Assembly (NCBI GenBank): GCA_009741485.1
Contig: VKON01000207.1
Span: 460,843 to 524,842 of the forward strand
Reading direction: 5' to 3'
DNA length: 64,000 nucleotides
DNA from: Malurus cyaneus samueli
Lineage: Eukaryota > Chordata > Aves > Passeriformes > Maluridae
In this document: positions 13,004 to 22,346 of the stretch, piece after piece
How positions within the stretch are numbered: position 1 is the first letter of the stretch
Layout: the number at the start of each line of letters is the position of its first letter
Made by a program: the position numbers and the translations under genes
Notes under the pieces: generated by a model
The model's input: the letters and a program-made list of their open reading frames with translations, nothing else
The model's database searches: none
What the model was told of the DNA's origin: nothing

Positions 13004-13719
13004 TGTCCTGGGTTACAATGTGGGGTGTAACCCAAATATGTATTCTACCATGATCTATCTTACCTTATGATGAAGTGTTGTGGGTGAAGCAGTGTCTCTT
13101 TTTCTTCACAAATAATAACTCTCTCCAGGGTAGCATCACCAGAATTACACCCACCGTGGGGTGACCATTTCTGCTAATGGGCCATAATGACTCAGTAGTG
13201 TAATGGGCAGCTGTAACAACTCTGGCCCGGAAGAACTCCCAAAAAATATCCTATGATTCCATTGTGAAACTCCCTGCCCTGGGGGAGGTACCACCTAAAC
13301 ACCACTGTATATATAATTTCGAGGTTTAGGGATTTGGGACACAACCACCACTACCAGACATCCAGGGAGGAGTCTGCATTTCCACAGAAGCACTGTTTTT
13401 GACAAGACCACAACCATCATTTCAACAGCACTGCAGCTAGTGCTTAACTGGACTGTGCCCACCACCCCTGACCAGCAGGGGCCAGGTTGTACTCTGTCAA
13501 TTTAAGCCAGTGTTTCTGTACTATCACATTTATTGTAATTTTCCTATTAAATTGTAACTCGGACCTGCAATCTGTCACAAGGTATTTGTGTGGGGTAACT
13601 TTCTCCTTGTTTGCCTTCAAAACAGCACACTTGGATAAAAGGACCCATGGGGTTAATTTTATGGGAACAGGGTTGAGGTGTGGAGTTCCCACCTAGCTGC
13701 AAGAGCAATACTGCTGACC
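13004..13719 (+). mobile_element. Solo ERVL-type LTR with 5-bp target duplication
   Basis: The 716-bp block starts TGTCCTGGGTTAC and ends GCTGACC, where the usual terminal CA seems to have become CC. It is bracketed by CTTGG at 12,999-13,003 and again at 13,720-13,724, a 5-bp target duplication as expected for ERVL-like elements. A TATA-like CTGTATATATAAT lies near 13,305 and a TTGTAATTTTCC stretch near 13,535. There is no internal retroviral sequence, so it is a solo LTR left by recombination. Its first bases resemble those of the LTRs at 57,181 and 58,115, suggesting related families. The family assignment is from memory of avian LTRs. Confidence 0.75.
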
Positions 13720-13724
13720 CTTGG

Positions 13725-16207
13725 ACATCCAGCATCTGAGTCCCAAAATTACAGGAGAAAATGGAAAATATATATAGTATTTTGGATTATTTTTATTTGA
13801 CTTCTGATTTTGAAGTCTATGTGTAGATGCTGCATGTCTCCACTGGCTTCATAACTGCAAGCTTCTCTCAGGAGTCAGGATGGATAGAAATCTGGATTCC
13901 AATTCAGAGAAAAGAAAAAAAAAAGAGAAAATTCACATGCAAACCATTGGTACCGACCACCAGCTCTTCATGCAAATCTCCAAATAGCAGGACACTTCTG
14001 ATAAACTCTTAAGATCTTTTCCTGCTGCAAAACCTGCAAGATTTGGCCAGAAGTGAGGAATGCAGGCTTTTTCTCTTCTTACCTTTACAGCTCATTCAAT
14101 CTGATCAGCTTCCAGAAACTCTCTAAATTTAAAAAAACAATTTGCTCTTATCTTACCCTTTGTCCCCAGACAAATGAATGAAAGCCCTCTGAACAGGAGA
14201 GCAGAGAAATTCCTCCATCTTCCTCTTTATTGTTTCACCCTGGCACAAGTACTCTGTGGTGTTTAGATTATTTTTTCTAAAACAACTTCTCCTGCAAATG
14301 TCCCCCATTCCTGCACGTGAGTTTCTGACATTTTTTCTCCCACATTTGATGAGAAAGAATGTTGGAACGTCAACATATTAAAAACTGTTTTTAAGAACCC
14401 CAAAAATATTGATGCCTTGAAAATATATGAATTATATATATAAAATATAATTGTTTGAAAAATTCCAGAATGCTGCTAATTTCAGACTAGCATAGCTTCA
14501 CTCTTTTGGTTATAATTGGTTATAGTCAGATCAATATAAGAAATTAATAACAATACCCTTCCACACAATTGGGAAAAATAATTGACAGATTTTACAGGAT
14601 GAATATGATTATAAGATACATTGCTCATATGAATTTTGAATCAATAAAGTAGGTTGTTTGAGCACAGTGTATACTGAGCCAAGAGATGTCCATTGTCATG
14701 TTCACTGAGCATGTTCTGCATTATGACAGCTTAATACAACAAAATTCATGTTTCACATCAATTGGGGATTGAACTAATTTGTTTGTACCCTTTCAGTTAT
14801 ACACGAGTAGAATTACAATTTACACCTAATTAATTATTATTGTATGGTATTTATTTTACTAGTACATATGCCTTAAATAAATATTTTAATAATAACATGT
14901 TATCCCACAGAGTCCTTTTAATTTTTGTTAGGAAAGTCAAAGAGCGGTCCAACTTGCACTAGCAAGTATTTTTGTAATGCAACTTAGAATTTCAGAAGTG
15001 GTTACTCAGATTTTTAGTATAACTATGGAATTTCAGGAATTTAAATATAAATGATCGTTAGGGTTCTTACATGTCAATTTGGAGTCTGATTAGGAAGTTT
15101 GTTCTGTAAATACACAGAGGTCCTGCAGAGATTCAGGGAATGGAATCACTTATAGAAGAGAAGACAAGTTTAGATATAACATAGCCTAAGGACTTTCTTT
15201 TCTTTTGAAAGCTCATTTGCACATTTTTTCCTCTTTCCTTCATACCGTATTCTTTCCTAATCTTTACCATAGAGAGTAAGAACTCTGAAATATTCCAACG
15301 CACTTTGCATACTCCTGGTGTACAAATAGTTCCTATATTAGAATAATAATGAACTCAGTCCTTCAACTAATAATGCTGTTGTTTTTACCTACTGAACTCT
15401 GACACATAGTTATTATGTTTAGAATCAATTTTGGTGGGTGCAAAGGATCCAATGCACCTACAGACGATGTTTAAATCTGTGCATAATGTTCACAGATGAC
15501 CAAAATCTTGACCAGGCTCTGATCTCTTTTTTCACCCCTCAAATATTTTTTTTTCCATTTTATGTTCATGAAAATTTCACTGATCTGTTCTCTTCACTGA
15601 AGTAGTAAAGGTAAGATATTTGTTGAACTTGTTCCATGACACTGACAGCTGTGGTGACTTAGCATCAGAGTCTGAGCCCTTCACAGCTATTGATTACATC
15701 TGTGTTTTCTAGAATTTCAAACACTGCTCAAGGATAAACTATTTAAACAACACACATCCAGCCAGCTTTTATTGCATGTCTGCCTATGAACACCACCTTT
15801 GTTCTCTCTGGGTGTTATTTTTGTCTCTCTATTTGAGACACAAAAATTGGTTTTATGGTTTGTGCCACTTGTTAACTGTTATCAAAAGGACTTCAGTTGG
15901 TAGGTCTTAGTCCATTTCCTTTTTATTAAGATTTTCTGAGAAGTATAGTTGCCAATGTCAAATTATGGCTCACATATAGTGGTGTATCTGTAGTAAATCA
16001 GCAATGCATTAATCACACCATTATTTAAGCAGCAATTAAGTATGTTTCTTCTAGCCAATGTATTTCCTTCCCCTGAAAGCTTCCCCGAGGGACTAGGATC
16101 TGCCTGCTTATGTCATCTGGGCCTCCACTGTGGCCTTTGCCACCAGCATGATTTATGGACTCCTCTGTAGCCTGCTCATGGTGCATGCAGTAGCTGGATC
16201 TTGTTGG
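13725..16207. other. Plain AT-rich DNA, no gene seen
   Basis: There is no coding frame, RNA gene or named repeat here. Alternating AT runs (for example around 14,427-14,450) and homeodomain-like cores (TTAATTATTATTG near 14,830) occur, but none forms a supportable element. Confidence 0.6.
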
Positions 16208-16485
16208 GTGTAATGTCCACCTGCTGTCAAGTAACTTGTTACGAACTTTCTCTTTGTTGTCATTAATATGTCTATGGAGAGAGAGGTACAACTCTTCTCA
16301 AGTCACCTCACTGGGCAAAATGGGAAATATATCCTCATTGTGGATAGAATTTTCTTTAGGCACAACCCAGTAAAAAACAAAAAAAAGAATTATATAATAA
16401 ATGTAGTGGTTTCTGATTGCTTTTTCTGAATGACTCCATCACTGAGGCAAAATTGCTTTTTGAAAAATTTTTCTGAATAGATATA
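16208..16485. repeat. Left arm of 278-bp inverted repeat
   Basis: This block is the reverse complement of 19,611-19,885, which abuts the assembly gap. Differences seen are single-base: one G fewer in the GAGAGAGAGGTACA stretch of the partner, one A fewer in ATGGGAAATATA, and a G/T change. The spacing between arms is about 3.1 kb. Together with the larger fold-back beyond the gap it suggests a contig-end assembly artefact. Confidence 0.9.
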
Positions 16486-17065
16486 CTGCTGTGCCTTGCC
16501 TAGGATTTCAGCTTCAGGGAGGTGAACTCTGCTCCATTCCGTCTCGCGGCCGCGGGATTCCTGTCATCTCTTTGAGGTCCTGGGTTTCTTGTGTCCAGAG
16601 AGCACGGTGGTGTTTTCCGCTGTGAGTTTTGCAGAGAAACTTTTCTTCATCCACCTCTGCCATTTTGTATCAATCATCCCAGCCGCGGGAGATCTTGGCT
16701 AGCTGGGACCCGCACCACCATGTCCCCTGCAGTCTCCGAGGAGTCATTGAGCCCTCCCTGCTCAGTCAGGGGCCAGCGGCGTCCCTGCCAACCAAATTGT
16801 AACTTCGCCACGAGGGAGACTGTTTCTATAAGGCTGTCACTAGGTTTGGACTGGGCTGTGTTGTTGCTATTGTTATTTGTTACTTGTTTTACCTTGTTTA
16901 TATATATATTAGTAAAAACTGTTATTCCCTTTTACCCATATTCCTACCTGAAAGCCCGTGATTTTTTCAAAGCTATAATAATTCGAGGGAAGGGGGGAGT
17001 CATATCCACCACTCCAAGGGGGTCCCTGCCTTCATTAGCAAATACCTGTCTTTCAAACGGGGACA
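16486..17065 (+). mobile_element. ERVL-type LTR fragment (5' end missing)
   Basis: The block contains features of a common passerine ERVL LTR: a Kozak-like CACCACCATG, the AGTAAAAACTGTTATTCCC stretch near 16,911, then AGCCCGTGATTT, a GGGAAGGGGGGAGT purine stretch and the terminus CAAACGGGGACA ending at 17,065. The expected TG start is not visible; homology begins at or near the inner edge of the 278-bp inverted repeat, so the 5' end may be lost at that junction. The 182-codon frame from 16,591 to 17,139 is an accident of this LTR. No internal retroviral sequence follows. Confidence 0.6.
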
Positions 17066-17781
17066 GAATGAGGATTACACATAGAAAGGATATGTGTCCA
17101 TCACTGTCCTGTGCTGTGATTTCCTATTTACCTAGGTGAGAGCAGAGTGAAGAGAGCATGTTTTCATACAGGACACAAAGTTTGGGTTTCTTGAAATTGT
17201 ACAGGATTTTTCTGCTTGCTGTTCTTCATTTTAAAATCCATCATGTAATAAAGATATATGTTTTCTCTTTAATTTTTCTTCATCTTGTATCAGTTTTCAT
17301 AAAAAAAATCTTTGCACACAGATTTCCGCTTATCCTCATAGCAGCAGGTTTAACCACATAAATAGTTTTTTGTCTCATTGAAGCCAATGTCACAAACACT
17401 GTAAAAGGTGATTCCACCGCCATTCAACCATACACCCTCCACAGCTTTGAATCTTAACTTGGGTTTGCTGGTAATGTTTTTTTTTTTTTTTTTTTTTTTT
17501 TTTGTTTTTTTTTTTTTTTTAAATCCTGGAAGTCCATATTTTTCACTAGCAAGTAGACTTCACAGGTTGGTTGTTTTCTTTATGGTATGAATAAACATTC
17601 AAGGGGTGTTTCTGTAGCAGTTTACAATATAATGTTTTTCTTTAAAAGATATTTGGAAAAATTTGTGTAATTTTTGAGTGGCCATCTGTCAGCCTTCTCT
17701 GCTTCAATAATATGTGATACAAAGTTAGGTTTTCTCTTCATACCCTGGCTTAATTGCTCGTGATATTTAATCTTTGTGTAC
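17066..17781. other. Unassigned DNA with long poly-T
   Basis: The stretch contains an interrupted T-run at 17,477-17,520 (27 T, one G, 16 T) and otherwise featureless AT-rich sequence. No gene or repeat family is recognised. Confidence 0.6.
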
Positions 17782-18059
17782 TGCCGTGAGCCACAGGAAA
17801 GAGGATGCGAATTCCAAGGGAAGAAGGTCCAGCTTCTTCTTTATTAACTGCTCTTACCAGAAAACTAGCATGAGATTATATACACTTTCTTATCTCCGCA
17901 CAGCAGTTACATCAATCACACACGCCTCAGCTAGTCACATGGCAGGCATGTGACTAGTAGTCTGTGCCTACACTGCGTCAGCTAGACCGGCCCATACTGT
18001 GTCAGCTAGTCCGGCCCCCACAGCATTCACACTGTTGTAAAACAGCCAGGGCCCCAGCA
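17782..18059 (-). mobile_element. 3' LTR of the alpharetrovirus-like provirus
   Basis: On the minus strand it starts TGCTGGGGCCCTGGC and ends CTCACGGCA. A TATA-like GTGTATATAATC and an AATAAA signal just before GAAGAAGCTGGACC define U3, R and U5. U3 holds repeated GCGTCAGCTAG-type units. The R/U5 part matches 19,498-19,610, the partner LTR. Related copies, cut short before the TATA region, are in the giant inverted repeat (31,998-32,250 and 34,222-34,482). Confidence 0.75.
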
Positions 18060-18076
18060 TCTCCCGCTTTCTTTTC
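18060..18076 (-). promoter_or_regulatory. Polypurine tract of the minus-strand provirus
   Basis: On the minus strand GAAAAGAAAGCGGGAGA stands directly before the TG start of the 3' LTR, the place and composition of a retroviral plus-strand primer. Confidence 0.7.
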
Positions 18077-18340
18077 AAACAATCTCAGTAATACAATACA
18101 TGGTTAGCCATAGTTATCCATATAGTCTGTGGAGGTACAATGTCGCTGGGGTTTTCAAAAAGTAGAAAATATAGGGCATTCATTGCTATGATCTCGGGGA
18201 TTTAACCAGCCAAAACACAATGTTTTGCGTACTCTGTTTCCAGGACTCAACTCCCCCTTTCTTTTCAAAGAAACCAGCAAATGTTTAAGGTCCCAAAAAA
18301 TTCCTGAAAAATCCTTGAAAAAATCCCAAAAAATTCCCAA

Positions 18341-18691
18341 CGATTATTTATAATTAATCATTAACATAAATCACTAATAATTATTTCATCATCATAATAA
18401 TCATCATGATTAATCACCATCAATTAATCAGTATCATAATCATCATTAATCACCATTAATCAACATTACAATTATTCATCGTGATTAATCTCATCACAAG
18501 CATGATTAATCATCATCATAATTAATCACCTTTATAATCATCATTATTCAATAATCATCATCACAGTTAATCACCTTTATAATTAATCATCACCTTTATA
18601 ATCATTATTAATCATTAATCATCATAAAAACCACCATAATCTATTAATCACTATCATAATCATTATTAATCAATAATCACCATTAATCATA
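18341..18691. repeat. ATTAATCATC-type AT satellite
   Basis: About 350 bases consist almost only of shuffled ATTAATCA, ATCATC and TTTATAATC units with no fixed period. It sits inside the provirus, directly after the stop of the gag fragment and before the polypurine tract. It therefore occupies the place of the lost gag, pol and env. Confidence 0.85.
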
Positions 18692-18832
18692 AATCTGGCT
18701 GGTATCATTCAAGAGTCCCTTTTTTCGACACAACAATACAAGGTCTGTTAAGACCCCTTTCTCTGAGTCCGTATCTGTTCTCCTTGCTAATTTCAGCAAA
18801 CTTTCTGTAGTGGCTTGTTCAATCACAGACAT
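18683..18832 (-). pseudogene. gag N-terminal (matrix-like) fragment
   Basis: An ATG at 18,832-18,830 on the minus strand opens a 49-codon frame that runs into a TAA at 18,685-18,683. The same frame is open back to 18,856. The short peptide has the leucine-rich, K/R-bearing helical look of an alpharetroviral matrix start, including a segment CRKKGLLND. The stop coincides with the edge of the AT satellite, so the frame is cut off rather than complete. It lies downstream of a primer-binding site and splice donor in the right order. The match to matrix is judged by eye and is moderate; no function remains. Confidence 0.5.
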
Positions 18833-19070
18833 TCCCCATCTAGCATTGGCTCTGGCTTACGAGTCCGTTGTGGATGAATCTGCTTTTCCTTTCCTCTTCA
18901 AAACTCCAAGCTTTTTCTTATTTCCGCTGACCTCACTATCTTGCCATCACCAACCCGGCTTTTTCCCCAGCTCCCACAGCCTCTTCTTCTTGTTATATTA
19001 TTCCCACTGACTTGCTGTTCCTCGGCCTCCCCAGCTTCTTATTTCCTTTTTTTATATTTGATTTTTGGTA

Positions 19071-19080
19071 ACTCACCGGT
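19071..19080 (-). promoter_or_regulatory. Probable retroviral major splice donor
   Basis: On the minus strand ACCGGTGAGT matches the vertebrate splice-donor consensus and lies between the primer-binding site and the gag start, where a retrovirus places its major donor. Confidence 0.45.
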
Positions 19081-19478
19081 TTGCTGTCTCTGATCTGGCT
19101 TTCCCTGGCCCCTGACTCGCTGCTTCTTCGTGCCGCCCCTCTGCCTTTCGTGCATGTGGTTCCTTTGATCGCTAGTTCATTACGTGGCCACCGTGAACTC
19201 GCTCTCCCCATGCGCTCGGCTTGCCGCACGGCCGCTCGATTATCGCTGCTGCGGCCTCTAGTACTGCTGGGGCCGCTCGCCAGTCCCGCCAGTCCCGCTG
19301 CTCCGGCCGGTCCCGCTGGTCGCACCGCTGGTCCGTTGGTGCCACCGCTGCCTCCGCCGCTGCTCTGGCCTGAGGTTCTGGCCTGGTGGTCCAGCCGCGC
19401 TGTTCCTGCCTGTGCAGCTGGTCGCACTACTCTGGCCGGTCCCACTGGTCGTGCCGTGCTGCTTTCACTGTTCCGCTG
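19081..19478 (-). other. GC-rich retroviral leader with short repeats
   Basis: This is the most GC- and CpG-rich part of the first 20 kb. On the minus strand it repeats CCAACGGACCAGCGG-like and GACCGGCCGGAGCAG-like units. It lies between the primer-binding site and the splice donor. Open frames on both strands (about 160 codons each) are low-complexity A/G/P/R-rich translations of these repeats and not credible proteins. Confidence 0.6.
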
Positions 19479-19495
19479 GTCCGTTGGAGTCACCA
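19479..19495 (-). promoter_or_regulatory. Primer-binding site
   Basis: On the minus strand TGGTGACTCCAACGGAC begins two bases after the CA end of the 5' LTR. TGG is complementary to the CCA tail of a tRNA and the TGGTGAC start is like that of alpharetroviruses. I could not assign the primer tRNA with certainty. Confidence 0.65.
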
Positions 19496-19497
19496 AA

Positions 19498-19610
19498 TGC
19501 CACGAGCCAGGGGAACGACGACGCGAACTCCGAGGGAAGAAGGTCCAGCTTCTTCTTTATTAACTGCTCTTACCAGCAAACTAGCATGAGGTATATACAC
19601 TTTCTTATCA
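19498..19610 (-). mobile_element. Truncated 5' LTR (R/U5)
   Basis: It matches the R/U5 end of the 3' LTR: AAGTGTATATA, the AATAAAGAAGAAGCTGGACC segment, and a terminus GGCTCGTGGCA. U3 is missing; the sequence switches to the inverted repeat at 19,611. The U5 keeps CpGs (GTTCGCGTCGTCG) where the 3' LTR has decayed to GAATTCGCATCC. Confidence 0.7.
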
Positions 19611-19885
19611 TATATCTATTCAGAAAAATTTTTCAAAAAGCAATTTTGCCTCAGTGATGGAGTCATTCAGAAAAAGCAATCAGAAACCACTACATTTATT
19701 ATATAATTCTTTTTTTTGTTTTTTACTGGGTTGTGCCTAAAGAAAATTCTATCCACAATGAGGATATATTCCCATTTTGCCCAGTGAGGTGACTTGAGAA
19801 GAGTTGTACTCTCTCTCCATAGACATATTAATGACAAAAAGAGAAAGTTCGTAACAAGTTACTTGACAGCAGGTGGACATTACAC
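19611..19885. repeat. Right arm of 278-bp inverted repeat, at contig end
   Basis: It is the reverse complement of 16,208-16,485 and stops exactly at the first N of the gap. See the left arm for differences. Confidence 0.9.
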
Positions 19886-19910
19886 NNNNNNNNNNNNNNN
19901 NNNNNNNNNN
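19886..19910. other. Assembly gap (25 N)
   Basis: Twenty-five N separate two contigs. Both contig ends facing the gap carry fold-back repeats, so the real sequence here and the true distance are unknown. Confidence 0.98.
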
Positions 19911-21079
19911 CTACTAGCCAAGTCTTCTGAACAGAGCTTCTGCAACTGCAAGAAAATTCATTCCTTGTCATTACTGCCCAGGACCAGTTTGGGTGGACTA
20001 CTTATATCTGAAATCACACTCTTTTTCAGTGTCAGCACCCCAAAACTTAGGCCAATGCATTTTTCCCTATTTATTTTTCTGCTCTCTGGAGACTCCAAGT
20101 AGGGAGAAAAAAAGTCACTTTGATTTTTTAAAAGATATACGTGTTATCCTACCTCATGAATAATCTGTTGCTAGGACTGTGGAATGGGTTGGAGTTCCTG
20201 TATATCCAAAAGCTAATTTCGTGTGCAGGGTGGAGGTTGGACATTGATCAAATGCTGGAATCAAAGATTGTCTTCCAAGCAACTTAATTGAACATTTTAA
20301 GATTGAATCCTCAAGGTGAAGCCACTGTTGTGATTTAGTTCATAATTATTCAACACTGTTTGGATTAGTTCATAAAAGAAATAAATCAGATAACAGAGTT
20401 ATTATCAGAGCTATCTCCCAGTATCATCTGAACATTTACATTTACTGAACAATTCTGAATTGAGGCTGAATGAGCATCTAGGAAAGACAGGGTTGTTTTC
20501 TCTCTAAACTAGGAGAACTCTAGCATTATTAGCAAACACCAGTGAACATATCTTCTCCTCAGATACACAATTTCTTTTTAAAATCTGTGAGAAAACTAAA
20601 AAATTCTTTGAATTAAGGTCCTAGGCACTTGTGAAGGACCATCTGATTGTTTCATACAAGTGTATTTAAAAAGCCTCACAATTAAATTTCTTAACTTCCC
20701 TCTTAGAAGAGGTATACATATGTGATTCTTTGTTCCGAACTAAGACTTTGAATTTTGCTCTTGGAAGTGATTTCTTTGTCTGAATTATATCCATTTCTTG
20801 AAAATATTTCCTTTTTTCTTTCCAGATGTCCATGCTAGGACAGAAATAGTCTAGCTCTTCTTACAGCACTCATCCTATACACAGTTTTTTAACCTGAATT
20901 CAACTGCAGCAAATGACCATGAATGTTTTTAAATAAATAAAGTTACATTTGAATTCTTCATCCTTGATCTTCAAGATCAATGCTGCAAAGATAGCTTTGA
21001 GGATTGCACAGAGACCATGGGAAAAAGCAGTACTATTATTAAGATGGCGTGCTTTGTGGCTGTTTTTCTTGTTACTTGT

Positions 21080-21358
21080 AGTGAACTTGGGGCAAAAACA
21101 TTTAAGTCATTTCCTTGCTGAGTCAGGGGAGTTTAGGTTGAATATCAGCGAAAGCTTTTGAACCCACAGGGTGCTTGGGCCCTAGAGGAGACTCCACAGC
21201 AAGCTCACAGCACCAAGCCTGACAGAGTTCAAGAAATGTTAGGAAATGCTCTCGAGCCTGTGATGCGATGCTTGGGGTGTCCTGTGCAGGTCCAGGACTG
21301 GACTCGATCCTGATGGGTCCCTTCCAACTCAGCTATTCTGTGTGTATTGATTCTATGA
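21080..21358 (+). mobile_element. CR1 LINE 3' end (left arm)
   Basis: The block reads in CR1 sense direction: GGGGAGTTTAGGTTGAATATC, CACAGCACCAAGCCTGACAGAG, GGTGTCCTGTGCAGGTCCAGG, GGGTCCCTTCCAACTCAGC and the ATTCTATG-type 3' terminus (GATTCTATGAAA). CR1 is the dominant LINE of birds. The copy is 5'-truncated to about 280 bp and carries no coding capacity. Its mirror is at 44,861-45,150. Confidence 0.85.
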
Positions 21359-22308
21359 AAAAACCAGAATGGAATGGTGTGAAATAGTGTTATTGAAGTA
21401 CATGATTAGACTGAATTTTAAAGCAAAACCTTACTTTAAATGTGCAAGGTTTGAAACCTCATGGCAAAGTGAGTGTATTCATGGGGGGTTTGTTTGTTTC
21501 TTTTTTTGCATTATTGTAATTAAAGAGTTGGGTAAATATATATATTGTGCTTCCTTTACTGTATAAATGTGTACTTCAACAGTTTTATATAAATGGAAGT
21601 CAGTGCTATTAACGTATTCTGTGCTTTTAAAAAAGTAACATATAAATAAATCAAAAATATGGTAGCAAGGAGGATTGTTAATTATGTTATCTCAGTGCTT
21701 ATGTGTTGATGTAGTACGTGCCCGTCACATTGTGTATCTCAGTGTTGAAAGAATACAAACTTTGACATCCTAATTTTTGAAATGTAATGCAGTACAGTTA
21801 CACTACAAATCCAAGAATAACATTTATTAGGAAACTCTGCAACCATTTTTAAAAACATAGCAAATTATGTCATTAATATACAAGGTTACTTATACCACAG
21901 GCTTTAGGTGAATAAGTAAATACTCTATATCCACACTTGGACTTTTTATAATGTAGCAGATTTTAATTATTGTTGTACATAGAAATCTGGAGCTCAACAA
22001 GGAATCTTTCCTAACTTATGTTAAAATTTATTTGGTGATCTGTCCACTGTGAAATTGTCTGGACTTTGTGCTCTCACATCATAATGGGGAGCAATCCTCC
22101 TTTACCAAAATTAATTCTTCAAGATCTCCTGAGTAAGGCACCAAGCCTTATCCAGTAATCATAAAGTCAAACTGCCACAGAAGATCTATGTTTGACTGCC
22201 TGGTAAAACAGAGAGCTGATTGTAACAGTATTTTCAAATGATGTTTGGAAATTGCACTTGAAAAATATCTTCTCTGGTCTTTGTGTCATTCCTTGATCCA
22301 TGAACCAG

Positions 22309-22344
<36 letters not shown>
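22309..22344. repeat. 36-base poly-A (left arm)
   Basis: Thirty-six uninterrupted A, mirrored by an interrupted T-run at 43,874-43,918 (35 T, G, 9 T). The two arms thus disagree in length and purity here. Confidence 0.9.

Positions 22345-22346
<2 letters not shown>

Larger units (their letters stand above)
17782..19610 (-). mobile_element. Heavily deleted alpharetrovirus-like provirus
   Basis: Read on the minus strand the order is: a truncated 5' LTR (19,498-19,610), primer-binding site, GC-rich leader, splice donor, gag start, an AT satellite where the rest of the genome should be, polypurine tract and a full 278-bp 3' LTR. The short LTR, a primer-binding site starting TGGTGAC and the look of the gag N-terminus together suggest an alpharetrovirus-like relative. 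Nearly all gag and all pol and env are missing. The internal part is only about 1.4 kb. The 5' LTR has lost its U3 exactly where the 278-bp inverted repeat starts, so the target duplication cannot be checked. Confidence 0.65.

Noticed and set aside
16591..17139. 182-codon frame with a hydrophobic segment
   Set aside because: It lies in an ERVL-type LTR; the apparent membrane segment is the T-rich region before AGTAAAAACTG. No homologous protein is known to me.
18993..19563. Opposed 160-167 codon frames rich in A, G, P, R and S
   Set aside because: They cover the GC-rich repeat leader of the minus-strand provirus. The minus frame begins at a non-ATG codon at the primer-binding site.
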